Made by a program: the position numbers and the translations under genes
Notes under the pieces: model-generated
Database searches by the model: none
Told to the model about the DNA's origin: nothing
Seen by the model: the letters and a program-made list of their open reading frames with translations, nothing else
Source: Streptomyces sennicomposti
GTDB taxonomy: Bacteria; Actinomycetota; Actinomycetes; Streptomycetales; Streptomycetaceae
DNA length: 60,840 nucleotides
Direction: 5' to 3'
NCBI RefSeq assembly: GCF_019890635.1
Contig: NZ_JAIOAB010000045.1
Coordinates: 1 to 60,840, forward strand
Shown here: positions 24,526 through 34,570 of the stretch, in pieces
Layout: each line of letters opens with the position of its first letter
Position numbering within the stretch: position 1 is the stretch's first letter

Positions 24526-25323
24526 ATGCTCCTGACGATCGACGTAGGCAACACGCACACCGTCCTCGGGCTGTTCGACGGGGAGGACATCGTCGAGCAC
24601 TGGCGCATCTCCACCGACGCCCGCCGCACCGCCGACGAACTGGCGGTGCTGCTCCAGGGCCTGATGGGCATGCACCCGCTGCTCGGCGAGGAACTCGGCG
24701 ACGGCATCGACGGCATCGCGATCTGCGCCACCGTCCCGTCGGTGCTGCACGAACTGCGCGAGGTGACGCGCCGCTACTACGGCGACGTGCCGGCCGTCCT
24801 GGTCGAGCCGGGCGTCAAGACGGGCGTGCCGATCCTGTTCGACAACCCCAAGGAGGTCGGCGCCGACCGCATCATCAACGCGGTCGCCGCCAACGAGCTG
24901 TACGGCGGCCCGGCGATCGTCGTGGACTTCGGCACGGCGACCACCTTCGACGCGGTCTCCGCGCGCGGGGAGTACGTCGGCGGGGTCATCGCCCCCGGCA
25001 TCGAGATCTCCGTCGAGGCCCTCGGCGTCCGGGCGGCGATGCTGCGCAAGATCGAGGTGGCCCGGCCGCGCAGCGTCATCGGCAAGAACACGGTCGAGGC
25101 GATGCAGGCGGGCATCGTCTACGGCTTCGCCGGCCAGGTCGACGGGGTGGTGAGCCGCATGGCCCGCGAACTCGCCGACGACCCGGACGACGTCACCGTG
25201 ATCGCGACCGGCGGCCTGGCGCCGATGGTCCTCGGCGAGTCCACGGCCATCGACGAACACGAACCCTGGCTGACCCTGATCGGCCTCCGCCTGGTCTACG
25301 AACGCAACGTCTCCCGCACCTGA
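24526..25323 (+). CDS. coaX: type III pantothenate kinase
   Basis: CoaX phosphorylates pantothenate, committing it to CoA. The 265-residue protein is family-sized. It shows the ASKHA phosphate-1 motif LLTIDVGNTHTVLGLF, EPGVKTGVPILFDNPKEVGADRIINAVAA, VVDFGTATTFDAVS (catalytic Asp region), GGVIAPGIEIS, IGKNTVEAMQAGIVYG and VIATGGLAP. It closes a run in which panC and coaX serve CoA while nadB and nadC serve NAD. A hairpin follows about 50 bases after the stop. Confidence 0.97.
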   Translation: MLLTIDVGNTHTVLGLFDGEDIVEHWRISTDARRTADELAVLLQGLMGMHPLLGEELGDGIDGIAICATVPSVLHELREVTRRYYGDVPAVLVEPGVKTGVPILFDNPKEVGADRIINAVAANELYGGPAIVVDFGTATTFDAVSARGEYVGGVIAPGIEISVEALGVRAAMLRKIEVARPRSVIGKNTVEAMQAGIVYGFAGQVDGVVSRMARELADDPDDVTVIATGGLAPMVLGESTAIDEHEPWLTLIGLRLVYERNVSRT

Positions 25324-25330
25324 CCACCAC

Positions 25331-25384
25331 CCTCGGCCCACCGCCGTCGGCCCACCCGCCCTCGGCCCACCCGCCCTCGGCCCC
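25331..25384. repeat. ~16-bp tandem repeats, about four copies
   Basis: CCCTCGGCCCACC-type units recur directly after coaX and merge into the terminator hairpin. Confidence 0.65.
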
Positions 25385-25408
25385 GCACCCCTCGGGGCGG
25401 GACCGAGG
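25375..25408 (+). terminator. hairpin terminator after coaX
   Basis: CCTCGGCCCCGC pairs with GCGGGACCGAGG (12 positions, one mismatch) around a ten-base loop, 52 bases past the coaX stop. Confidence 0.65.
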
Positions 25409-25820
25409 GCGCCCCGGCGGTCACGCCCGCGCGCCCGGCACACGAGGCCGCCGTCCTGTGACCGGTCGCCCGGCCACGGGAGGCGGCATGCACGCACGCG
25501 TGGGAGGCGATCCGCGGCGACAGCCGCCATGCCGCGCCGGTGACCCCGCCGGCCGCGTCCGCGAGGCCGACGGCGGACGGCGCACCCGCGCGCGAGGCGG
25601 CCCCGGTCTCCCGCCCGCCGCCGCGGTGCAGGCCCGCCGCCCGCCGCCGACCTCAGGGCATCTGGCGGCGGCCCCCAGCGCGTCCACCGGACCGTCGTCC
25701 GAGGGCGCTCGCGCTTTCCCGGCGGCCCGGCGGGGACACCCGCGCAGGGGGACGTGGACCGCACGTGTCATAGTCGCGCGCCACGTTCGTCGCTTATGTC
25801 GAATTTGTCTGATTAGCGCG
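25409..25820. other. gene-free stretch between coaX and the gene at 25833
   Basis: No frame here looks coding. The translations are Arg/Pro/Ala noise without conserved motifs. AT content rises towards 25780-25820 just before the leaderless start at 25833, marking the promoter. Confidence 0.5.
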
Positions 25821-25826
25821 TATGGT
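25821..25826 (+). promoter_or_regulatory. candidate -10 element, leaderless gene at 25833
   Basis: TATGGT ends six bases before the ATG at 25833, inside the short AT-richer patch upstream. No -35 at normal spacing. Confidence 0.45.
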
Positions 25827-25832
25827 CGGCCC

Positions 25833-26534
25833 ATGCCCACGCCATACGGAACCCGCGGCAGCATCGCCTTCGGCGCGGAGGAGCTGCGTGTGCTCCGCCG
25901 CGCCCTGGCCGTCGCCCTTCATCTGCGTCCCGCCCGCGCCGAGGACCTGCAGGACTGTCTCCGCCTCGCCGAGTCGCTCGACGAGGCGATGCGCGAGGGC
26001 GCCCGGCTGCGCGCGTTCCTGTTGGCCGACCTGGCCCGCTACCGCGCCGCCCTGCCCGGCACGGCCGTCGGGTACTTCGCCCTGCTGCGGGAGGCGCTGG
26101 ACGCCGGTCACCGGCCCGGCCCCGACGACCTCGCCGCCCTGCGCGCCCTGCGCGGCAACCCGACCGCCGCCGCCCTCCTGCGCCGCTGCGGCGCGTGGAC
26201 CGGCGGCCCCTCGGTCCCGGCCTCCCGCAGCCCCCTGCGCCCCGCCCCGGCGCCCGACGCGGCGCGCACCCCCACCCGTGCCCCGGCCCGCTCGCCGCTC
26301 GCGGTCCTGCCCGCCGCCCGGGCCGGCCGGAGCGGCGGCGAGCCCGCCAAGAAGCCCGCGCCGAAGCCCGCCGAGCGCCCCGCCCGGCCCGCTCCCGCCC
26401 CGCCCGGCCCCACGCCCGCCCCCGGCGGCCCGCAGCCGGGACGCCGCCCCGTGCCCACGCCGGGCGAGGTCTTCCCGCGCCGCAAGCCGTCCCCGCCCGC
26501 CGGCGAGCCGCAGCAGCGGCTCGCCGCGGTGTGA
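25833..26534 (+). CDS. actinomycete hypothetical protein with Pro/Ala-rich C-terminus
   Basis: A 233-residue protein. Residues 1-120 are helical and conserved-looking: GSIAFGAEELRVLRRALAVAL, RAEDLQDCLRLAESLDEAMREGARLRAFLLADLARYRAALPG and GYFALLREALDAGH. Residues ~125-233 are a basic, proline-rich tail (PAKKPAPKPAERPARPAPAP). No known domain. The start is fixed by the TATGGT leaderless signal; upstream in-frame ATG codons have no support. It is followed after 54 bases by another probably leaderless small gene. Confidence 0.75.
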   Translation: MPTPYGTRGSIAFGAEELRVLRRALAVALHLRPARAEDLQDCLRLAESLDEAMREGARLRAFLLADLARYRAALPGTAVGYFALLREALDAGHRPGPDDLAALRALRGNPTAAALLRRCGAWTGGPSVPASRSPLRPAPAPDAARTPTRAPARSPLAVLPAARAGRSGGEPAKKPAPKPAERPARPAPAPPGPTPAPGGPQPGRRPVPTPGEVFPRRKPSPPAGEPQQRLAAV

Positions 26535-26576
26535 CGCCGAGGGCCACCCCGCCCCTGTTTGTCCGGTAGGCGTGGC

Positions 26577-26582
26577 TACCCT
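26577..26582 (+). promoter_or_regulatory. candidate -10 element, leaderless gene at 26589
   Basis: TACCCT ends six bases before the ATG at 26589. Confidence 0.45.
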
Positions 26583-26588
26583 GGTGCC

Positions 26589-26765
26589 ATGGACTACGTC
26601 GCCGCACTCGTTCCGCCGGTCGTCATGGCCGTGTTCTTCATCGCGCTGGTCCGGGTGATCGTGAAGACCCAGGGCGGTGCCGCCAAGGCCAAGGAGGACG
26701 CGGCCGTCGACGCCGCCCTCGCGCGTACGCAGGCCGGCCAGGGCGCCGCCTCCACCGAGGCCTGA
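26589..26765 (+). CDS. 58-residue single-pass membrane protein, unknown function
   Basis: The first ~25 residues are one hydrophobic helix (YVAALVPPVVMAVFFIALVRV), followed by a charged, Lys/Ala-rich cytoplasmic-looking tail (KTQGGAAKAKEDAAVDAAL). The start is supported by TACCCT six bases upstream. An ATG-like alternative 30 bases earlier would put non-conserved polar residues before the helix. Small proteins of this shape are conserved in Streptomyces next to the lsr2 region. Function unknown. Confidence 0.75.
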   Translation: MDYVAALVPPVVMAVFFIALVRVIVKTQGGAAKAKEDAAVDAALARTQAGQGAASTEA

Positions 26766-26861
26766 CACAGCGGCGCACCGCACCGCCGGGACCGCCGTAC
26801 GGCCGGCCGGATCGCCGCACGGCCGGTCCGGCGGTGAGCGTATGCATGCACGCGCATGCCC

Positions 26862-26905
26862 GCACACGCCGTGCCCGCCCGCACACGCCGTGCCCGCCCG
26901 CACAT
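26862..26905. repeat. 19-bp tandem repeat, 2.3 copies
   Basis: GCACACGCCGTGCCCGCCC occurs at 26862 and 26881 and begins again at 26900, in the gap before the BlaI-type gene. It is surrounded by alternating purine/pyrimidine GCATGC and CACGCGTG tracts. Confidence 0.75.
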
Positions 26906-27024
26906 GCACGCACGCGTGCGCACGTCCCGCCCCCCTGCACGCCCTCGCACCCCGACCCGCGACCTTTTTGTCCGTGTCTGCCGACAAGCTGCACGTCCGG
27001 CACGCCATGGGACGGTTTTCCTAC

Positions 27025-27030
27025 TAAGGT
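27025..27030 (+). promoter_or_regulatory. candidate -10 element, leaderless BlaI-type regulator
   Basis: TAAGGT ends seven bases before the GTG at 27038. Confidence 0.5.
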
Positions 27031-27037
27031 CGGAGTC

Positions 27038-27523
27038 GTGCCTCGCCCATTGGGAGAACTCGAGAACGCGGTCATGACGCGGGTGTGGAAGTGGAACCGC
27101 CCGGTGACCGTTCGAGAAGTCCTGGAAGACCTCCAACAGGAACGGTCGATCGCGTACACCACGGTGATGACCGTTTTGGACAATCTCCATCAGAAGGGCT
27201 GGGTGCGCCGCGAGGCCGAGGGGCGCGCCTATAGATATGAGGCGGTGTCCACTCGGGCCGCCTACGCCGCCGCACTGATGAACGACGCCTGGTCGCAGAG
27301 TGACAACGCCGCCGCCGCTCTCGTCGCCTTCTTCGGCATGATGAGCGAGGAACAGCGACGGGCCCTGCGCGACGCCGTAAGGATCGTCGAGGGCACCACG
27401 GAAGCCGAGGCGGAGCCCCCCGCCGAAGTCACGGGCGGAGTTCCGGATACCGCCCCGGCCGCGGACGTCTCCGAAACCGGCGGACAGAACCCCGGCTCGG
27501 CGCCCGGCGACGGCGGGCGATAG
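27038..27523 (+). CDS. BlaI/MecI/CopY-family transcriptional regulator
   Basis: A 161-residue regulator with the penicillinase-repressor winged helix: LGELENAVMTRVWKWNRPVTVREVL, IAYTTVMTVLDNLHQKGWVRREAEGRAYRYEAV. The dimerisation part follows (ALVAFFGMMSEEQRRALRDAVR), then an acidic Pro/Ala tail. BlaI relatives bind palindromes and are released by proteolysis through a BlaR-type partner; no BlaR is encoded nearby. GTG start, probably leaderless. Its stop codon TAG (27521) is also the first three bases of the -10 box of the next gene. Confidence 0.92.
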   Translation: MPRPLGELENAVMTRVWKWNRPVTVREVLEDLQQERSIAYTTVMTVLDNLHQKGWVRREAEGRAYRYEAVSTRAAYAAALMNDAWSQSDNAAAALVAFFGMMSEEQRRALRDAVRIVEGTTEAEAEPPAEVTGGVPDTAPAADVSETGGQNPGSAPGDGGR

Positions 27524-27526
27524 CGT
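27521..27526 (+). promoter_or_regulatory. candidate -10 element overlapping the BlaI stop codon
   Basis: TAGCGT ends six bases before the ATG at 27533; its TAG is the stop codon of the upstream regulator. The next gene can therefore have its own leaderless promoter despite the nine-base gap. Confidence 0.5.
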
Positions 27527-27532
27527 CCGCTC

Positions 27533-28066
27533 ATGTCCGCAGAGCGTTCCGAAGTCTCCGCAAAAGCCATCACCGTACGGCGGGCCCGCACCGGCGATGT
27601 CCCGGCCGTACGCCGACTCCTGGACGACTACACCCGGGACCGCATCCTGCTCGACAAAGCGACCGTCACGCTTTACGAGGACATCCAGGAGTTCTGGGTC
27701 GCCGAACGGGACGACAACGCGGAGGTCGTCGGCTGCGGCGCACTGCACGTGATGTGGGAGGACCTGGCGGAAGTGCGCACGCTCGCCGTCCAGCCGGGAC
27801 TGCGGGGCGCCGGCGTCGGGCACCGGCTGCTGGAGAAGTTGCTCCAGACCGCGCGTTGGCTCGGCGTTCGCCGCGTATTCTGCCTGACCTTCGAAGTCGA
27901 GTTCTTCGGCAAGCACGGCTTCGTGGAGATCGGTGAGACGCCCGTCGACACCGATGTCTACGCGGAGCTGCTGCGTTCCTATGACGAGGGCGTCGCGGAG
28001 TTCCTCGGTCTCGAACGAGTGAAACCGAACACCCTGGGCAACAGCCGGATGCTTCTGCATCTGTAG
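27533..28066 (+). CDS. argA: GNAT amino-acid N-acetyltransferase (ArgA-like)
   Basis: A 177-residue stand-alone GNAT protein resembling M. tuberculosis Rv2747, the short ArgA that acetylates L-glutamate for arginine synthesis. Landmarks are ITVRRARTGDVPAVRRLLDDY, LLDKATVTLYEDIQEFWVAE, VVGCGALHVMWEDLAEVRTLAV, GLRGAGVGHRLLEKLL (acetyl-CoA loop), FCLTFEVEFFGKHGFVEIG and the C-terminal VKPNTLGNSRMLLHL, a family-specific ending. It lacks the amino-acid-kinase domain of classical ArgA. Nine bases separate it from the BlaI-type gene. No other arg gene lies in the window. Confidence 0.85.
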   Translation: MSAERSEVSAKAITVRRARTGDVPAVRRLLDDYTRDRILLDKATVTLYEDIQEFWVAERDDNAEVVGCGALHVMWEDLAEVRTLAVQPGLRGAGVGHRLLEKLLQTARWLGVRRVFCLTFEVEFFGKHGFVEIGETPVDTDVYAELLRSYDEGVAEFLGLERVKPNTLGNSRMLLHL

Positions 28067-28164
28067 ATCGGCAAGGCGGCCCGAAGGGTGTCTATGTCCG
28101 AAACGCGCATGTTTCCGGGTGTAGTCGGGGGGTCGGGTCTTCCCCAGGGGTTTGTGTTTTTTCC

Positions 28165-28203
28165 GCAAACGCGGTTTGCTTTCCGGCGTAGTGCAGTACT
28201 GCA
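28165..28203. promoter_or_regulatory. two palindromes in the lsr2 promoter region
   Basis: GCAAAC-GCG-GTTTGC (28165-28179) and the perfect 12-bp palindrome TGCAGTACTGCA (28192-28203) lie 76-114 bases before lsr2. The second abuts TATAAC (28204-28209), a good -10 candidate, so a repressor there would block it. The surrounding T-rich patch (28151-28162) is unusual in this genome and could bind Lsr2 itself. Confidence 0.6.
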
Positions 28204-28278
28204 TATAACAAGGGGCAGTGGCTAAACGGCGGACGCCGACCAACCCCGGCCCGCACGTTATGGATGAAAGGAAATCCG

Positions 28279-28614
28279 GTGGCACAGAAGGTTCAGGTCC
28301 TTCTTGTCGACGACCTCGACGGCGGCGAGGCGGACGAGACCGTGACGTTCGCGCTGGACGGCAAGACGTACGAGATTGATCTCACCACCGCCAATGCGGA
28401 CAAGCTCCGTGGCCTTCTCGAGCCCTACCTGAAGAACGGCCGGCGTACCGGTGGCCGTGCTTCGGGCGGCCGTGGAAAGGCGCGCGCCGCGTCCGGCAGC
28501 AGCCAGGACACCGCGCAGATCCGCGCCTGGGCGAAGGAGAACGGCCTGGAGGTCAACGACCGCGGCCGTGTTCCCGCGAGCATCCGCGAGGCCTACGAGA
28601 AGGCCAACGGCTGA
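28279..28614 (+). CDS. lsr2: nucleoid-associated xenogeneic silencer Lsr2
   Basis: A 111-residue protein of standard Lsr2 size. The N-terminal dimerisation domain reads MAQKVQVLLVDDLDGGEADET and VTFALDGKTYEIDLTTANADKLRGLLEPYL. After a Gly/Arg/Ser linker comes the DNA-binding helix pair TAQIRAWAKENGLEVNDRGRVPASIREAYEKANG in overlapping pieces, with the RGR minor-groove hook. Lsr2 coats AT-rich DNA and silences acquired and specialised-metabolism genes in Streptomyces. GTG start after AAGGAAA. The palindromes and T-rich patch upstream suggest regulation, perhaps autoregulation. Confidence 0.97.
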   Translation: MAQKVQVLLVDDLDGGEADETVTFALDGKTYEIDLTTANADKLRGLLEPYLKNGRRTGGRASGGRGKARAASGSSQDTAQIRAWAKENGLEVNDRGRVPASIREAYEKANG

Positions 28615-28754
28615 TCCCGCCCCTCTTGGACAGGCCCGACGGCCGGCGCCGGCCCACCGAGGGACCGGAGGGCGCCGGCCCGCCCGACGACCGGCCACGG
28701 ATCCGCCGTCGTACGACGGCCACGACGGCCACGACGACGTCCCGCAGGCCGTAG

Positions 28755-28797
28755 CCCGCCCGCCGGGCGGGTCCGGGCCGGGTGCCCTCCCGGCCCG
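28755..28797. terminator. two hairpins between convergent lsr2 and SCO3374-like gene
   Basis: CCCGCCC/GGGCGGG with loop GCC (28755-28771), then CGGGCCGGG/CCCGGCCCG with loop TGCCCT (28774-28797). They lie between converging genes and could stop both. Confidence 0.65.
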
Positions 28798-28831
28798 AGA
28801 GCCCACGGGCGGTGGAGCGGGTACGGGGGAG

Positions 28832-29650
28832 TCAGGTCCGTACCGGCCGTCGTCCGGCCGCCTCGCGCAGGCGGAGGCGGTGGCACTCCGTGGCCAGTGT
28901 GGTCACCAGGCGGACGAGGTCGGGGGCCTCTCCGCCGCCCCCCAGGGCCGACAGCGCCGGCAGCGACGGCTCGACCGCGCGGCCGGGCACCGGGGGCCGC
29001 ACCCACACGGCGGCCCCCCGCCGCCCCGCGAACAGCACCCCGGAACCCACCGACGGCGCACCCACCACCGGTCCGGGCCCCTGCGCCCGCGACGCCTCCG
29101 CCGACGACCCGCCTCCGGGCGACCGCCGCGCCTCCGCCGGCAACCCGCGCCCCTGTGCCGGCAACGCACCCACGGATGTCCCGCCCCCGGCCAACGGCCG
29201 CGCACCCAGCAGCAGCCCGCCCCCCAGCGACGGCGGCGGCGCACCCACCGGCGCCCCGGCCCCCGGCGGCATGGGCGCGTCCATCAGCGTGCCGGCGCCC
29301 AGTCCCACCACCCCGGGGTCGAGCGCACCCCACTCCAGCCACTCCAGCAGCCCGGGCAGCTCCTCCGCGGCGCCCACCGCGACGGGCAGCCGCATCCGGT
29401 CGCCCTGCACGGCCGCCGGGGACCCGGGACCCAGATGGCGCAGCGCCGCGAGGCCCGCCTCCAGCGGCACGTCCAGCACGTCGAAGCGGTCGCCCACCAC
29501 CAGCCGCACCGGAGAGCCGGGGGCGGTCGCCCAGCCCAGCGCTTCCTCGTACCAGCGGCGCACCCCGGCGTCGCCGTGCCCGGCGTCGGAGTCGGGCGGC
29601 CGACGGGGCGGCGGGAGCGGAACGGGGACCGTGGAAGGGCTGCCGACCAT
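28832..29650 (-). CDS. SCO3374-family hypothetical protein
   Basis: A 272-residue protein lying between lsr2 and clpC, the place of SCO3374 in S. coelicolor as I recall. Residues ~27-100 resemble the N-terminal fold of bifunctional primase/polymerase-like proteins (RRWYEEALGWATAPGSPVRL, VGDRFDVLDVPLEAGLAALRHL, GDRMRLPVAVGAAEELPGLLEWLEWG). A Gly/Pro/Ala-rich middle (~115-200) follows, then VLFAGRRGAAVWVRPP and APDLVRLVTTLATECHRLRLR. No active-site signature is clear. Cys is nearly absent. Function unknown. Confidence 0.75.
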   Translation of the reverse strand: MVGSPSTVPVPLPPPRRPPDSDAGHGDAGVRRWYEEALGWATAPGSPVRLVVGDRFDVLDVPLEAGLAALRHLGPGSPAAVQGDRMRLPVAVGAAEELPGLLEWLEWGALDPGVVGLGAGTLMDAPMPPGAGAPVGAPPPSLGGGLLLGARPLAGGGTSVGALPAQGRGLPAEARRSPGGGSSAEASRAQGPGPVVGAPSVGSGVLFAGRRGAAVWVRPPVPGRAVEPSLPALSALGGGGEAPDLVRLVTTLATECHRLRLREAAGRRPVRT

Positions 29651-30092
29651 GCCGGGTGCAACCCCCGGGGCGGGTGAAAGTTACGCTGGGTGTCACACCG
29701 TGCGCGTATCGTGTCGAACGGGAAGGGGCGTGCGGCGCGGTCGGGGCGCAAAGTTGTTCGCCCATAGCGGAGGGGGAACCGGCGTGCGCCGCATGGAGTG
29801 TCAGTCCCAGCGGGTAAGAGATGCCTAGTGGGAGGGGGCGACACGCAGGACGCACCCGGGAAAAGGAGTCTCACGTTCGCCATCGGCGTACTGGCGACTG
29901 GGGTAACTGCCTGGCCTGCGGGAACATCGTCTCGCACCATCGGGTTGGGACATATGTCGGCGTTCGGGGTCAGGAGGCCATCGACGGTGTCGGCAGTTGG
30001 AATGAGCGGTCCCCGCTTGCGGGACTAAGCTGCGGAAGGACAGGGAGGGGAAGTTCCCCCCACTGCCTGACCGCTCTGAGGAGCGATTAACG
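29651..30092. other. clpC promoter and leader region
   Basis: 442 bases with no convincing gene. GTTCGCCCATAGCG at 29756-29769 resembles half or more of a ClgR operator (GTTCGC...GCGAAC type, from memory). TAAGCT at 30026-30031 is a -10-like hexamer 61 bases before clpC. ClgR activates clp genes in Streptomyces, so the placement is sensible, but the right half-site is poor. Confidence 0.35.
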
Positions 30093-32618
<2,526 letters not shown>

Positions 32619-32643
32619 GCACGCGCCCGGCCTGAACGGCGAG

Positions 32644-32686
32644 AAGGGGCCTGCCCCGGGACTTCAAGTCCCGGGGCAGGCCCCTT
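32644..32686. terminator. bidirectional terminator between clpC and acid phosphatase gene
   Basis: A perfect 20-bp stem with a three-base loop (TCA). Arm 1 is 32644-32663, arm 2 is 32667-32686. It lies 25 bases past the clpC stop and 17 bases past the stop of the converging phosphatase gene. The arms begin AA and end TT, so each strand has a short U-run. Confidence 0.95.
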
Positions 32687-32703
32687 TCGCATGCCGTGCC
32701 GGG

Positions 32704-33390
32704 TCAGGACAGCTGGCCGTCGTAGTCGGGCAGCTTGAACGTCTTCTCGGCGTGGCCGCCGGACAGGTCGGTCGGGCTGTTGCCGATGTTCGCGATGATC
32801 GTGTAGCCGTCCTTCTCGATGGCGGCGCGCTGGGCCGTCTTGTAGGCGGCGACGTCCTTGAAGAGGTCCAGCAGGCCGCGGACGCGCAGCCCGGCGACCC
32901 GGTAGCCGTCGTGCTCCAGGTTCCACTCGGTGGGGGCCGCGATGACGCCCGGACGGGCGGTCACGAAGAACAGCGCGACGCCGTGCTCCTGGGCGTAGCG
33001 GGCGGCCGTCAGCACGGGCTGGTTGGCCGGCTGCGGGAAGCTGAAGCCGAAGTCGGTCTCCAGGGCCGTGTTGTCGATGTCCAGCACGACGGCCTGCTTC
33101 TCGCCGGGCCGGGCGCTCGCGATCCGCTCCCGCAGATACGGCAGGGCCTGGTCCATCACGGCCCGGCAGTCCTGCTGCCAGGTGTCGTAGCCGACCTTCC
33201 CGGACGCGGCGGCGGCCTCGGCGGTGCTCGCCGGCGTGGTGCGCGCCGTGGCGGCCGCGGGGGCGGCCGCGGGGGCGGCGGCCGGGGCGTCCGTGGCCGC
33301 CTGCGCGCCCACGGGGACGGCCAGCGCGGTCACGGCGACGGTGGCGACGGCGGTCATACCGGTGCGGCGCGCCCAGGTGCCTGTGCTCAT
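32704..33390 (-). CDS. secreted HAD-family acid phosphatase (class III/B-like)
   Basis: A 228-residue protein with a signal peptide (about 1-32: basic start, TAVATVAVTALAVPVG, cleavage near AQAATDA) and an Ala/Pro linker to ~65. The HAD domain shows YDTWQQDCRAVMDQALPYL, the nucleophile motif VVLDIDNTALETDFGFSF (DxD), VALFFVTARPG (motif II), YKTAQRAAIEKDGYT with the conserved Lys, and IIANIGNSPTDLSGGHA (motif III). This is the acid-phosphatase HAD subclass, likely active outside the cell on phosphomonoesters. ATG 33390 is preceded by AGAGGA. Confidence 0.9.
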   Translation of the reverse strand: MSTGTWARRTGMTAVATVAVTALAVPVGAQAATDAPAAAPAAAPAAATARTTPASTAEAAAASGKVGYDTWQQDCRAVMDQALPYLRERIASARPGEKQAVVLDIDNTALETDFGFSFPQPANQPVLTAARYAQEHGVALFFVTARPGVIAAPTEWNLEHDGYRVAGLRVRGLLDLFKDVAAYKTAQRAAIEKDGYTIIANIGNSPTDLSGGHAEKTFKLPDYDGQLS

Positions 33391-33837
33391 GGGGGTCCTC
33401 TCGCGTCCTGACGGGATTGTTGTGAGCATGCTCGTCGCACAGGGTGGCGGGAGGGCGACCGATTGATTACCAGTCGGTAACCCTGCTGAGACGGGCGCCA
33501 CATGAAGCCCGTCACAGAAGAGGGGGGTTCCACCCCTCTCCGTGGTGACAAGCGGCACAAGCGCCCCTGGCCGTACTAGGCGGCTTAGTGGGGGACAGGA
33601 ACTAATAAATCGGACACTTAGTCCATCGAAATGGGATGCCATGGGGTCTCTACAGGGCTTTTGTCCCAATTGGGTGGAGTGTCAAGAGATCTGCGCCACT
33701 GTCCCCGATTACTAGGTTTCGTCGTAGTAGGGGTGTTTGAGGGCGGCTCTCCGGCGGGGTTACCAAGGTGGAGCCCGCCCGACGAAGGCATCAGGTCTTC
33801 CGGGTGGTTCATCTGTCCCCCACCCGTAGAGGTTTCG
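33391..33837. other. long control region between acid phosphatase and M23 peptidase genes
   Basis: 447 bases without a gene, with AT-richer stretches at about 33460-33480 and 33595-33730, unusual here. CCCAATTGGG (33665-33674) is a 10-bp palindrome. The ~150 bases before the peptidase ATG look like a structured leader. Because this organism makes c-di-AMP (disA below), I looked for a ydaO-type riboswitch but could not match its conserved blocks. Confidence 0.4.
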
Positions 33838-34419
33838 ATGTTCCAGCGCGCCACGTCCCGTTCCGCCCGTCCGGCCAAGCTCCGCACCCGTGCCGCCGTC
33901 CTGGCCGCCGGCCTGGGAGTCACCGCCGCGATGGGCGCGGGAGTAGCGTCCGCCGCCGAGACCGCGGCGGCCCCGACCGCCACCGTCGCCAAGTCGGCCG
34001 CCGCCTGGGTCGACCCGGTGAAGCACTACACCCTCACCGCCAGCTTCGACCAGGGCGGCAGCCACTGGATGCACAAGCACAGCGGCCAGGACTTCGCGGT
34101 GCCGGTCGGCACCGAGGTCGTCGCCGCGCACGGCGGCACCGTCGTCAAGGCCGGCCCCAACGGCGGCGGCGACGGCCCGGCGTACGGCAACGCCATCGTC
34201 ATCAAGCACGGCAACGGCACGTACTCCCAGTACGCCCACCTCTCGCGCATCGACGTGAAGGTCGGCCAGGTCGTCGCCACCGGTCAGCACATAGCCCTGT
34301 CCGGCAACACCGGCAACACCACCGGTCCGCACCTGCACTTCGAGATCCGCACCACGCCGAACTACGGCTCCGCGGTCAACCCGGTCGTCTTCCTGCGCGC
34401 CCACGGCGTGAAGGTCTGA
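33838..34419 (+). CDS. secreted M23-family (LytM) metallopeptidase
   Basis: A 193-residue peptidoglycan endopeptidase-type protein. A signal peptide covers about 1-41 (RTRAAVLAAGLGVTAAMGAG, cleavage near ASAAET). The LytM domain begins with YTLTASFDQGG and HKHSGQDFAVPVGTEVVAAHGG (zinc ligands His and Asp of HxxxD). It continues YGNAIVIKHGNGTYSQYAHL, VATGQHIALSGNTGNTTGPHLHFEI (HxH ligand) and ends NPVVFLRAHG. No LysM or other anchor is present. GAGG precedes the ATG after a long leader, so expression may be controlled post-initiation. Confidence 0.95.
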   Translation: MFQRATSRSARPAKLRTRAAVLAAGLGVTAAMGAGVASAAETAAAPTATVAKSAAAWVDPVKHYTLTASFDQGGSHWMHKHSGQDFAVPVGTEVVAAHGGTVVKAGPNGGGDGPAYGNAIVIKHGNGTYSQYAHLSRIDVKVGQVVATGQHIALSGNTGNTTGPHLHFEIRTTPNYGSAVNPVVFLRAHGVKV

Positions 34420-34503
34420 CCCGACCGCCCCCCAACGGAACGCGGCCGACGGCCGGCCGGCTCACGCACCGGCCGACCGGCTGACCGGCCAAACGTTTCA
34501 CCC

Positions 34504-34543
34504 CCGTACCGCCGTCTGCTGACCCCAGCAGGCGGCGGTACGG
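34504..34543. terminator. bidirectional terminator between M23 peptidase and TetR genes
   Basis: An 18-bp stem, CCGTACCGCCGTCTGCTG with CAGCAGGCGGCGGTACGG (one G-U pair), around loop ACCC. It lies between two converging genes. Confidence 0.9.
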
Positions 34544-34570
34544 CGTTTCCGCCCCCGGGCCGGCTGCCGC

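Noticed and set aside
25409..25832. An upstream extension of the gene at 25833 back to 25458.
   Set aside because: The extra 125 residues are low-complexity, and a -10 box lies immediately before 25833.
33595..33837. ydaO (c-di-AMP) riboswitch before the M23 peptidase.
   Set aside because: Attractive by context, but I could not align the conserved blocks, so it is reported only as an unexplained leader.
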